Shown: piece by piece, positions 24,065 to 36,327 of the stretch
Layout: every line of letters begins with the position of its first letter
How positions within the stretch are numbered: position 1 is the first letter of the stretch
NCBI RefSeq assembly: GCF_000005505.3
Contig: NC_016132.3
Location: 55,628,914 to 55,692,913, forward strand
Length of the DNA stretch: 64,000 nucleotides
DNA from: Brachypodium distachyon
Lineage: Eukaryota > Streptophyta > Magnoliopsida > Poales > Poaceae
Reading direction: 5' to 3'
Notes under the pieces: generated by a model
The model's input: only the letters and a program-made list of their open reading frames with translations
What the model was told of the DNA's origin: nothing
Databases searched by the model: none
Translations under genes and position numbers: made by a program

Positions 24065-27000
24065 TTAGACAGGATCCTCTCTAGCCAATGAATCCTGAAT
24101 TAGCTGGTCCTGTTTCCATGTTTGTATAACCCTTTGCATGGCATACTGACACCTGCAAACCATCAGATCAACTCTACTAGTTCAGAAAATACACCAGTGA
24201 AGAATGTTGTGGTTACCTTTAATCACACAAAAGCAAGATCTAGTAACTACAGAAGCATGAACGCATCAGATCTATTGTAATGCTAGCATAAAAGTGAAGG
24301 GGCACAGGTTTATAGTTACACATTTACGCATCGACTGAAACAATGGTCAACTGAAACTGATGTAGTGTCAATCCAGTTAATCTAGGATGGTTTAAACTCT
24401 GCACTCATTCTCCATTTGTAATATAGCAAAGAAATATAGCTCTTAGATCTAATGATATTCCAGATGATTAGAGTTTTGATACAATACAATTTCCATGTGA
24501 ATAGAGTCATTGAGGGACATACCTCCATGGGAGATGATCAAGAAACATGCGACGGGACACAACAAGGTCCGTAAAATCCTGCCGATTTGCTATAAATGCT
24601 TTGTAACTCTTGTTCTTGTGACGAGTCACAAGTGTCTTCTGCAACGGAGAAGTACCTTTCTTTACTGGAACAATATGAATAATGAGGCCAGGGAGGTACA
24701 CCTCCGTCGACTGCACTTCAGACAAACTTATTGTACACACGTGATCGTTAGGAGCTGATGCGAGTTCAATACCATTATTTGAATGCGGTGACCGTCCACA
24801 TTCATTCAAGTCATCTCTGTATACATTACTAGGTTCTCCGGGTTGTGAAGCTGTCATAACACTGTGGGAAGCAACCACACATTTTTCTCCATTACAGGTT
24901 AAGGTTGTTCTAGATCGCCCCAACTCATAGTTCATTGTCGCAGTGGAGCTGATTCGACGTTTTGGAGTATTTATTAAGCAAGATATCGCTTGATCAAAGA
25001 GAAATACACCACCTCTAACAGTATGCATTAGATTCTTTCCACGGATTTGATTATTAGTTAGGTCACTCACTGTCTGCAGAGCACCAGCAGAAGCGCAATG
25101 GTCCACAGAATTCTCATCATCTCTTCTGGTGCTCCTGATTCCACCGACTAGTTTGACAACTTTAGCAGAATTTGGCGAAGTATCCTTTGAGAGAGCTTTT
25201 ATAGCAGCAGCACGTAATCTAATTACTGAATTCATGGATAATCTCGCTGAAAATTCATCATTGTGGACAATGCTGTAAATTAAGGATAATTAATCACATG
25301 CCAATTCCAGTATTAACAAATAGGCGAAGTATCCGGTGAAAACCCCCATTCGGTGCAAACCGTACAAAATTCATAAAAACCATGTTTAAAAGTTTCAAAA
25401 AATTCTACAAAAATACCATATGTTGGGAGCGCGATGTTCTACAAACCTGCAAAATTTCAAGTTCAAAATCAAAAGCATTTGAAAGGAATTAAAAAGAGAA
25501 AATTACAATGAATAGTGTCAAACACTAAAAGACCACTATTCATGCAGAATTTGTTTTTTTCGCTGCTACCAAACGAAATTGAGTTTGGAATTGAAATTTT
25601 ACACATATATAAAACATCACTTTTCTAACATATGTGATTTTTTTGAGAATTTTCTGAAGTCTTTTCGATGAAGTTTTCACAGTTTGCACCGTAGAGGTGG
25701 TTTTCACCGGATACTTCGCCTAACAAATAATGAGATTCACTAATCATGGCAATTCGATATTCACCTGGTAACAAACTGTGAGCATGCATCTGCTATCACA
25801 TAATCAACACATGGTGCAGCTCCATATGCAAACACATGTAGTTTTGGAAAGCGTCTATACAGCTGCATAATATAAAATACAAGTTGATTGACAAAAGTGA
25901 ATATTATTGCGTGAAAACAAAGTTTACGCCGAACAGATATGGAACATTACTTTCCTACAGACTCAAAGATTGACTTAACTTAGTCTAAGCAAGCATGTAA
26001 ACTGCATCATAGATGGCACTTGAAGTTTGTAACAATTCCCACATCATTATACTAACTGATAAGGTGTTAATAAGGACTAATCTTAAATAGGCAACTCACA
26101 ATGACAGACCGGCAGATTAACTTGCATTAACAGCCAAATAAACTCAATCACCACACCAACTAAGCTATGCATTACAGAATACCTAACCGCTCGGCGTGTT
26201 CGATAAAAAAAAAAGAATACCTAATGCTCCATTTTGTGTTCAATTGCCAGTCTTCTGCATTTACTTCACTCAGTGATGCAAAATGAGAGGTTATTTGGAT
26301 CTGATAACTAGATAAGGTTGTTTGCCCATTTATCTAGCGAGTTTATATTGCCAAGGTGCGACCAGACTGTCAGTTTATTCCGAAATTATTATGGAGAAGA
26401 CCATGCAGCATCCCATTAAAATGCTCCTGTTGGTGCACCACCTTGTCCAGGATACCTACATTCAGTCACCTCATGCAAACACTGAATTCTAAAAAAAGCC
26501 CTAACAAGTAACCAAACAGCTTAGAGGTGAAGTTTAATGGTTCACAGGTGTAAAAATGTAGAAGTATCAAATAATACAGCAATATTTTGTGGGTGACATA
26601 TACGAAAAGTGAAGTCAAGCTTTATGTTGAAACTGACAAATCAACATGTTCAAATGACAACTAAAGTTCCCTGTATCGGTAAAAAAATCTAAATTCCCCT
26701 GTACATTGAAAATAACAAACTTACCCTGATACCAAGAAGTGCAGCCACGGCACCTCCTAAAGAATGTCCAACAATCTCAATATTGTATCCATCGCATTCG
26801 CATCCAGCTCCAAGCAGAGAAGATAAGAACCCAACGGTCACTGTTTCTGACTTATCTGCAGGTAGTTCCATGATGCTGTTGTCAAATTTGTCAAAGAACA
26901 AGGTGCTACAGTAACAAGGACACAATGAAATGCAGAAGGACATGGTTCAGATGCATTATACTGTGCTAGTTTTATATGATAAAAACGGGGCACGTGTATG

Positions 27001-30000
27001 TTTGATTGTGCACAAAAAATAAATATGCATCTTATTCCAAGTTAACCTTGATGAATGGGCTGCCCTTCAAGCTTTACATACAGTTCTCGAGCTGATTCAA
27101 CCATTCCAGCATGCCCATAGTGTGGAAAAGATGAGAGGATAGCACCCTTCACTTGAGGAGACAACTGATCAGAACTGCAATATAACAAATCCTTTAATCA
27201 GGTAAACAAATAGCAGGTATTCATATCAGTTCAAAGTTTCCATCAAGAAGTGAATGAAGATTCAAACATGGCACAGCCTGGTGGGGACTGGGGAGTTCCA
27301 AATAGTTTCTTTAATGCATAAGTAAGACTGAGGACATGAATCAGCCTCTGTTTTCTGACCCCTCAACTATTGCAAAAGCCTAAGTTTTGAACATGTAAAA
27401 GTCAAGTTTTGAGGGAAAAATGATAGAATTTGCAACTGCACCACTCACAACACAACCTATGGGATATTAAATTATTCATGAAGGAATCAGAACAGAACAC
27501 AGGCTGTGGTCTTTCATTGGCGCTAGAAGTCCCACATAATTAATTTTAGGTTGTCTTTGGGTGTTTCGCTTGGGTCTGTATTTTCTTTGGCATGTATAAT
27601 GTAATCCCATGGCATGTATTTCCTAAGGAATTGCAAAATCTACTCTCTCTCTCAGATTAATAGTCTTTCCCCAATTTTTCTGTTGCCTGGAAGGCTGGAA
27701 GCCCCATGTGCAAAAGCACAGCCACAACATCATCAAAGCCACATTCGGAGGGGGAAGAGACCAAGAACATCTGTTATTGGAGATGATGGAGCAAACTTAG
27801 ACTTCTGAAATTGTTGAGAAACCAAAAATGGATTTTCTTTCCAAGATTAAAAGATACACAATATGCCTTTTATTTTCCGAAACAAAGACAGTTTACGACG
27901 TATAATTTTTAGCATGAGAGAGATTAGGCTATTTGAGAGAGTAAATTACTTGATCAGGCCATCTAAGTCATCCATGGTAAGAGAGCATTCCCTACACAAG
28001 CCGTCAGTTATAACATCTTCTGGAGTCTCAGTTCCACGAATGGCAATGACTATTGTTTTCAAATTATGTAGGACAACAACAAAATAGGCAGCCTCACGTT
28101 TTTTCTGCAAGCAGAAAATAGGGACTTAGATTTGTCACAAAAAAAATTCGTAAAGTTGATGTAGTGTATATGCTGATTTACCTGGCTTACACGACCTTCT
28201 CGAAGGGCTTCTGGAGCCACATTGACATATTTTAGGAAAGCGGCTGCATGCCCTCTCCACCAATTATCTCCTTCAAGGATTGGTCGCCTACGGAAGTACA
28301 GTTTTATAATCATGATAATGCATCATACAACAAAGAAAGAACAGGTATGTCATAAAAAACATTTTGGAGCCTAAGCTTATTCGTCCAGGTGCAACTGTGC
28401 AAATGCAGCTACCTTTTTCTTTTGTTTTATCCTGCATTTTACTTTTGAACCCAATAGAGAATTCTCAGCATGCCATATTTAAGAGATTGTGCTTAAAATA
28501 TCAAATTAAATGATGCAGTTGATTGCAAGGGAGCTACTAGCTTCAAATCCGGAGCAACCATTTCTTAAAAGTCGTACTCGTAACAATTATAGTGGATTGT
28601 AATGCAACAGCTCATACAAGCCATGTCTATGCCTCCCTAGAAAATAACACTATTTGGTGTTCTTGTGGATCAACAGACACCATATTGAGCAAGCATCAAC
28701 TATCCAAATCTTGAGGAAAACAGAAGGCACTAAAAAGCATTTGACCTCTAATTCAGTGCTACACGATGTAATCTGATGATGATCACAAAGTCTTCTATAA
28801 AGGCCGCAATAATGTTTACCTGGCACGACTCCATGGAGTCAAAACCCCTTGCCTATTGAGCCAAACACAGGGAAACATAAGAGGATTCCTTCCAAAATCA
28901 AGCAGGGGCCCCTGCGAGGAGAACATGTCAACAATGTACCCCAAAACACTGAGTATCCTCCTAAAAAGACATTCAATTTGGGACCAAATAAAGGATGCAA
29001 TCAATAACCGTATAGGCAGCTTCAGCAAACGGATGAAACAGAACAGCTTCTTGGATGAGATTCTGAGGAGCCTCCGCTTGTTCTTTCGGAATAACCGTGG
29101 ACAGCTGCTTAGCTTTCTGCAATAATGAAAACCCTGAAGGAAAATCATTTGAGACAAAGATAATACTGCTAAATAATGTTATGATGAAACCAGAACATCA
29201 GAACACATATGGACACATGTATTCACCAGGATTGAACATTAATGAGCTTTGAATGACAACATAAATAGAAAACCAACCTGCTATGAGCTCAAGATGGCCA
29301 GTTCCAGATGCACGATAAGCCATAATATCGCCCAATAATTTTGCCACGACACAGATATCATCATCTTCTAATACACTCCTAGCAAAGTGAAGAACAAAGT
29401 TGCTGAGACTGATAAAATATGAATGCAGCGAGGACATACCACTCAGCAGCAGAGAGAAACATACGAGTACTTAACCCGCCCTAGACAACATAAAGCCTCA
29501 CGGATGCCATGATCAAACACCTCCCTGTAGTGAGCCCTCCATGCAATATCATGGGATGCATAAAAGGACCTCCATCTTAATACATCTGAACCAGTAGCAC
29601 ACTGAACTACTGTTCCCACCCACATGACAACAAGGAAAAATATTAACAAGATGTGCTTCCAGTCACTGTTGTCCTGACCTTGTCCTGATAAAATTCACAT
29701 AACATGATCCAGTTAATAATAGATTAGCATTATACTATAAAATTCCCCCAAAAAATGCATCTAATGCACTAAGCAACTTATTAAAGATTTTTGGGGGTCA
29801 TATTCCATCATTGTTTTTTACAATACAGATGATTTAAGCACAGATGACAAGGATAGAGTAGATAAAATAACTTAATTTTCTGTATATTGGACAAATTAAA
29901 CTTGAGTTCTTTGGGGAAAGTTTAGTAATTGTGAATATACCTGAAAGGTACTCATTCGAAGACCTCCCAGCTGACAAATCCTTTATAATAATACACATCA

Positions 30001-30973
30001 GATAAAATGCTAACACAAACTGCAGCACTGTAATTACCATCCCAAACCTTGTCCACCAAAGCCATCTCTTGTATCTCAGCTGTCCAAAGAAATAATAGTA
30101 AATTGCCTCAGAGGTTGTTACGAAGCACCTAAAATGCAGGCAGGATACGATGTGTTTTATGGAAGGAGATGAATTGTGTCAGTGTTAACACTGAACAATA
30201 AAGGCGGTACGCCGTAGCCCAACAGCCAGTAATAAAGTCCTCACTGAAGAGAAGTAATGCAATGGACCCAAATGAACCATGAAATTAACTCTAGAAAGAA
30301 TTAGCGATGGAGGTAAAATGAGTGAGGCATGAACTGAGAGATTTAAAATTCACTGTTAAGGTGGTGCTACCGCCTGCAAAGGCAATGCAAATGATAGCAG
30401 CAGCCGGCTCTCTGTACAGCCTAGAATCATCCAGCAGGCAGCATGAAAAAAAGCTCAAAGCTGGCAGGCGATACAAAAATTGCAGTGTCGGGAACGGTTT
30501 GGCTCCAATTTGGCTATGAATTTGCCATTGCTGCAGCTACCCCAGAAGAACTAGCCTACCTTTTTTAGCCAATCTAGTTTGAAAGTATCGTAGCTTGCAT
30601 ATCTTAGGCATTGATTCGCAGATGATTAATGCTAACTAGCTACTCCGAGTAGAATAAAAGACCGCATTACCCATTACTGGACGGAGCTTACCCGCGAGAG
30701 CTGGCGGAGGTCGCGCTCTCTGTCGACGTGCGCCCCGATGGCGCCGGCGGCAATCGCGGCCGCCGCCGCGCCCTGCGCGAACCCGGCCACGGCGGAGGCC
30801 AGGAGCCTCGCCGCCGAGGCCGCGGACGCGGCGGCGACGGCAGGTCCGAGCGCGCCGCATCCCCGCCGGAGCGCGAAGGCCGCGACGGCCGCGCCGGTGG
30901 ACGCGGCGGCGGCGTTGAGCACAGCCGAGCAGGCGGTGGACCACCGCACGGTGCCCACCACGCCGGCGGCCAT
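24065..30973 (-). CDS. Membrane-anchored class 3 lipase, sn-1 diacylglycerol lipase type
   Basis: Predicted to hydrolyse diacyl- or monoacylglycerol at a membrane. Thirteen exons with fully consistent phases: 30692-30973, 29941-30079, 29465-29684, 29278-29378, 29009-29133, 28820-28911, 28182-28287, 27950-28104, 27047-27174, 26725-26855, 25765-25862, 24523-25272 and 24065-24152; 804 residues. Exon 1 is Ala-rich and hydrophobic. Exons 2 and 3 each encode a clear membrane segment ([33 protein letters not shown]). The lipase_3 core has RGTETPED (about 378-385), the nucleophile Ser481 in GHSLG, probable Asp532 in [11 protein letters not shown] and probable His772 in DHLPWR. A long, poorly conserved insert (exon 12) separates the last two, as is usual in DAGL-type lipases. 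Less certain points: exon 2 has alternative acceptors upstream, and exon 10 could start at 26846. The start ATG is the first in good context. Confidence 0.88.
25323..25720. mobile_element. Complete Mutator-type MITE inside a lipase intron
   Basis: A 398-bp element with ends GGCGAAGTATCCGGTGAAAA and its exact complement. The inverted repeat continues imperfectly for about 60 bp (a CGGTGCAAAC block on both sides). A perfect 9-bp target duplication TAACAAATA flanks it (25314-25322, 25721-25729). It has no coding capacity. Ends and duplication length fit a non-autonomous Mutator-like element. It sits in the intron between lipase exons 11 and 12, away from the splice sites. Confidence 0.92.
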
Positions 30974-31049
30974 GGATGGGGACTGGGCGAGGCGGAGGCG
31001 TCGAGGTGGATGGAGACGCGCGCGCACGAGGAAGGCACTAGCTGGGCCT

Positions 31050-34000
31050 GGGCGGGCATCAGATGCCTGCCATTGGCGTTGGCGTCGCGGCTTTTTCTTA
31101 TGACGAGGTGACAGAAGGCCGATGGGGAAGGAAGTACCGAGGGTGGGGACGGCAAGTGGGGCCCGGCGTCAGTGAGATTGGGGTTTAGTACAGATGTCTG
31201 GTGGACAGTTGAGCTGATCGCTTTAATCTTAACTACGTTCTCACACACGGAAAGGTCCCGCGTACGAAAAGTACGTGCCGCATTACCCGATTGTCACTAC
31301 TGCCTGTGGGTCCACGTGTTATGTCCCACCTGTCAGGGACGACATGTAGAGCTTGCTGTATGCTTTAGGTCGCACGCCTAGCTGCGTCCTTGCTGTGAGT
31401 TACAGGAAAGCTCTTCGAAATTAACCATGACAGGTGGGCCCGCTGGTGCTGGTGTTTCCTGGCTCCCACTTGTCATTTAGAGATAGATCTGGGGTTGCAT
31501 TGAATGCGGAACAGTTGGAAAAATCGGTTGGAGTTTGTGGTTGGCACGCCAAAGCGGGTGATTAATGGCGTCTTTCTTTCCACAACGAGGTTTATGCTTT
31601 GCCTTGTGTTTCTTTCTGCGCTTTGGGCGCAGGGTCAATGAATCGGGTCCATTGCCACGTGGGTGTTGGGTGGCTATTGAAACCGGGAAACCGAACACTC
31701 GGCCGTCGGCGAGAAGGACGCGACTTCGCCTCCACCTCTGCATTTCCTTGCGCCATAGTGCCGTTTTTGACAGAACACGGTAGATCTACTGGCCATCTAG
31801 GCACTTGTCAGGTTTCGACATCGGAGAGCACACAACGGTCTCTCCGGCAAGGCCTTCATTCTTCAGTGGTTTTGGCCGAGGTGCGGCCTTTTGGCTTGCT
31901 CATGTGCGTGCTCCATCAACAACCATAGATCAAAGTATAACTTATCTAATGCAGGAATCCTTAAAGAACATTTGGCATGGATCAGAACCGGCCATTTCAC
32001 CACTGAACGGGTTATGGCAATTCTGACAACAGAAACGAGATCAACCTCACATACCATCAAGAAAGGAAGATGAGCACAACCTTTACATACTGAAGCAGTA
32101 TGCAAAATAGGGAGATGTCACCTTCGTGGAATCAAAACAGATGCGTGTACAATAGAAAGGAAAGACTGCTCCACCAAGGCATCCATTGTGAACCCTAGGA
32201 TTTATAAGTTGCAACTTGTTTTACAAGGATCCACATAATATGGGACAATGGAAAATAGATGTCACGAACAATGAGCATTGCACGATGACTTAGATGGAGC
32301 CAACATCAACTGAAAATTAAGTCTATGGAAAACAGACCTTCAAACAATTAAAATAAGGATCAGAGCAACCTTTTCCTGCGTTCATCGCCAAATATATCCC
32401 CACAAGATTATACACACACACATTGGCAACTATATGTGTAGCTGGACTCACTTGCGACCTCGTAGCATACCACCAATCATTTGTACATTTCACTTCTTAA
32501 CTGGCAACCTGCACGTTTTCCATTGCCATTACAACAGATCATGTGGAGAGAAAAAATTACAACAAGGAGACACATAAAAATACAATGTCCACGACGAAAT
32601 ATGCAAGCAGATTAAATCTCCCAAAAATTACACCACTGTTATCTAAAATTCTAAACACAATAAAACAAGTTCTACAGAACCTGACAAAAGCAAATAAGTC
32701 AATTGCACAAAAAGATTGCTACTGTCTGATTTTTCAAAGAAAATTCTAGTTTCTTTTCATCAACTAGCAAAGAAGAGGGCGCACACAACCAATGTCAAAA
32801 CAGGTTTCCGGTTATAGCTGTGGGTGCGTAAAAATTTAAACCTTTTAAGACCTTAGAACCTAACAGAAATACACCAAGTTCCATGTTCTTGAGTCTCCGA
32901 ACAGAACATGCGGAGACACATGATTGATGGTGACTATCAGTCAAAGCACTACCCAATTGATCCCCAGGATATTTCCTAACAGTACATGCAATCCCAAGCT
33001 TGTTTTCCAAAAGGTTGATCTGATGGCCAACTCTTAATGGGGCTAGTTGCCAAACATTTACCCCTCTGCCCTCAAATACATCATGACAGAACATGCACAG
33101 TAAATGTTTTAGAACTTCAACCACTAATATACATGCAAAAATGTGTTTGATTATACATGGAAAATGTAAATAACTGATTTCCTAACGGAAGTACTTACAA
33201 ATCATCAGTTCTATATTTTATGGTAAGATTTAACCAGAGAAGTTAGCAGTCATAGCCTCATAGGTATCGTTGTTTGGTTGAGACAATTTCAATGCCAAAC
33301 CCAGAAGTAATTAAAAGAGACTTGAGGGTGTAGCAAAACCAAAAGTGAAAGGACACTCCTACGTCAAACACTCTGTTCTCTTGGCTTCTAAAACATGGTC
33401 TTAACAGTTCAAACCCGGATCTCATGGTCTAATCCTGTTATTGTACATAATGTATCCTGACAATTAAGGCCAGACCTAGAAAATCAAAATAAATAAGGTT
33501 GCACAGGAAGTCGAGGGAGTGGCATGCAGATGAGGCAGACGTCATGCGTCAATGTAGAGGTCTGCAGTGGCAAAAAACAGGGCGGGAGAGAGGTTGAGGG
33601 AGAAGACATGTAGGGAAGAAGACGCTGATGTGACTAAAGTTGCCTGCATGGCACATACATTGCAATTTCAGATGGTTTAGAGAGTCCGTGGGGATAAATT
33701 GAGCGGTCCAATACTACTAAGTTAGGATACTCAAGATGCACACGTGGTATTCCAATACCAAAATGCACAAAACCACCAATCAATCAAATAGTGTGTATTA
33801 GCAGTCACACACAAATAGCCAAGCTCAGTCTCTAGCCTTTCTTGCGACCTCACCTCACAATGTGCATGATTCAAGGCTGTGTAGAACTTTGGAAGGGCCA
33901 GAGGGGTTAACGGTCGAACTTAGCCATGGCGGAGACTACACCATGCCATACTGGTGTGCCCGCATTTCCAGCGAGAGTCCAGGGAGGGTAAAGTGGACTT

Positions 34001-34193
34001 TTTCTTAATCTTTTATGCTATATAATAGAATTAGTCATTGATTGGATCCATGCAACACATTAAGAAATATGCAACACACAATATTTAGATCTCAATTAAC
34101 AAAATCAGCAATCAGTTAACGAATTTTAGTTGGATGAGTGGAAGAGCATGATACATCACAGAAAATTGAAGACAGGGTAAATCAATAACCTGA
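31050..34193. other. Gene-free interval upstream of the lipase and downstream of VPS32
   Basis: No frame with family resemblance or assemblable exons. The first 500 bases are probably promoter of the lipase gene. The rest is AT-rich unique-looking sequence with no repeat that I can define. Confidence 0.5.
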
Positions 34194-35787
34194 TCACATT
34201 GCCATTTCAGCTTGCAGAGCAGCAAGCTCATCCTCCTCAGCTGACGCTTTCTGTGGAGCAAGGTGAGGTCGTGGCCTGTTGGCTGGAATCTGTACCGGAT
34301 GAATAGGTGGAGCTGCAACTGGCTCCAGTAGTTGAGATTCCAACTCTGCTCCCTCCAATTCTTCCAGCTCCGCTTCTAGTTCATCCTATCAATTTTTCAG
34401 GGCAATAGGTATTAAGTGAATTCCCCAAAATTATACGTACATCTTAAATGGCTAGTTACTTACCTCGTCAAAATCAGCAGATGCTCCAAGAGGAGCTGAC
34501 AAAGCATCTTGTATTTGTTTCATGTTCTCAGTCTGTTCATTAATTTCATCCATAGTCTTATCAACATCATCGATATTTCTGCAGGGCCAAGGAAATTAGT
34601 CGATTTAAAACCTGAATTACCTGAAATAATTAGAGGAACAAACCTAAATTAAAATAGAATAATAATAATACTCACGTTGCTTTTTGCATTGCTTTCATAG
34701 CTTTGGCGCCAGTCCTCAATGCATCAACAGTCTCAGTCGTAGCTTTAGCAGCTTCTAACATGATCATCTAGATAACAAGATCAATATGGTAAACATACTG
34801 TATGCAATGAACATGAACATGTACAAAAAAAACTAACTCGGAACTAGGAGTTAACCTGATCATGGATTCTCAACTGAAAATTCCCAAGCTGCTCAATTTG
34901 TTGCTCATAAAGTTTTTTCCTTTTCAAAGCTTGGATAGCCGCTGATGAAAAACAGAAATTAGTTGACAAAAAATATTGTTGCAATTATGTATGACATCAT
35001 AACTCTATTCTACATTACATAAAAACAACAATGGCACATCACAATCTAAGGTAATCAACATTAGCTCAACTGAAAGAAAAAAAAAACGAATACGCCGTAT
35101 TTAGCATCATGAGGGCTTCAAGTGAAACGATAGTACAGGTTGCTTGGCATTAACCCAATGCATCTTACACGACGTATTATCCAATGCAGAAACATGCCAG
35201 CCTTGATATTAACCCAATGATCTTAACAATGAGAAGAATAACAACCGTGTCTCAAATTTAAAAATTGCACGAGCATCGAGCGCAGCAAGCACGAAAGAAA
35301 ATAAAAGTAAAATGGACGTGAGAATAGGATGTATGTGTTCTAAAATTGGCAGTGTGGCATGTGTATAAGATAAGTTAATTCCCATTTTATATGTATGCAC
35401 TTTGGAAGAAAAAAAATACTCCAATCAACATATTACTAGGGTAGATTACATGTTGCACTAAGGTGATTGACCATACCTCTTTTATTCTTTGCTTTTGAGA
35501 AATCCTTGGCCCTCTCAAGCTCAGCAGCTGCTTTTTTCTCCAACACTTTCTCTTTCTTCTCCAGCATATCAAGAGTCTAAATATATACAAAGAAGGATTT
35601 AAGAACTTCTCATATTTCATAGCATATGCATAAGAAAGCGTCAAATTTATGATTGTAACACTAGCATTAACAGAAATTAGGAAAAGAATAAGAAGAATAA
35701 ACACCTCACCTCGTTTAACTTATCTAAAGTGGCCAACGCGCCGGCGTTGGCTTGCTCCTTGGGCTTCCCGAATAGCCTGTTGAACAT
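34194..35787 (-). CDS. VPS32: ESCRT-III subunit VPS32/SNF7 (CHMP4 type), apparent 1-nt frameshift in last exon
   Basis: The polymerising ESCRT-III protein for endosomal vesicle budding. Six coding exons: 35710-35787, 35477-35576, 34856-34941, 34676-34767, 34464-34578 and 34194-34386. It starts MFNRLFGKPKEQ and has the basic N-terminal helices (KKEKVLEKKAAAELERAK; KRAAIQALKRKKLYEQQIEQL) and the acidic C-terminal half of the family. A 5' UTR intron (about 35796-35911) ends just before the ATG. The last exon codes for the family C-terminus (LEAELEELEGAELE ... EEDELAALQAEMAM, then TGA at 34194-34196), but joined at the obvious splice sites that frame is off by one. A run of three T at 34380-34382 appears where two are expected. 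As written, translation would turn out of frame and stop at 34237-34239, giving about 206 residues instead of about 221. A sequence error, a real mutation or unusual splicing could explain it. Confidence 0.85.
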
Positions 35788-35795
35788 GGTGGCAC

Positions 35796-35911
35796 CTGTA
35801 ATATGGAATCGGAACCCGTGAGGCTGAAGAACAAGAGGTATCTCCACAAGAGAACAACAGAAGCGCAAAACATCTGGACACGGGCGGAGGACCCAGTAGG
35901 GCAAGCCCTAC
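35796..35911 (-). other. 5' UTR intron of the VPS32 gene
   Basis: Minus strand: donor ATCAAG|GTAGGG (exon end 35912) and acceptor TATTACAG|GTGCCACC (exon start 35795), eight bases before the ATG. The upstream leader lies at about 35912-36150. Confidence 0.65.
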
Positions 35912-36327
35912 CTTGATTTTCGCCTCGGTTACGAATTAGGGTAGAATAAGGAGATGAAACGGGGAGCCAAAGGGCGGAATCCGTTCGTGGGGGTGATGGG
36001 AGGAGAAACGGTCGGGAGCGATAGAATCGAGGGGGAGACCAACCGGCGGTGGCGGCGCTCGCGCGAGGAGGAAGACGAGCGACGGTGCGAGGTGGGCTGG
36101 CGGCTCGGCAGCGAGATCGGACAGAAGAGGAAGGAGGGGATGCGGCTCAGCAAGGGGAAAAAAGGAGAGATAGTTGTTGGCCTTCTGCACACGTCGAAAT
36201 AATTAGTCCCGTAATTCATCCGAGACACGTATTGAGTGCATCTACACCGAAGGTTCCCTGTTCGCCAGGCGTTTTCGTTGCTCTTGGCGTCGTCGCTTGT
36301 CAAACCCGCGTACCCCCTCGTCCACTT

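Noticed and set aside
25323..25720. Possibility that the inverted repeat is a microRNA precursor
   Set aside because: The perfect 9-bp target duplication and terminal position of the repeats identify it as a transposable element. Small-RNA production remains possible but is not shown.
30674..31248. Extra frames around the first lipase exon (both strands)
   Set aside because: Only the frame from ATG 30973 joins to exon 2 with the membrane segment; the others are GC shadows.
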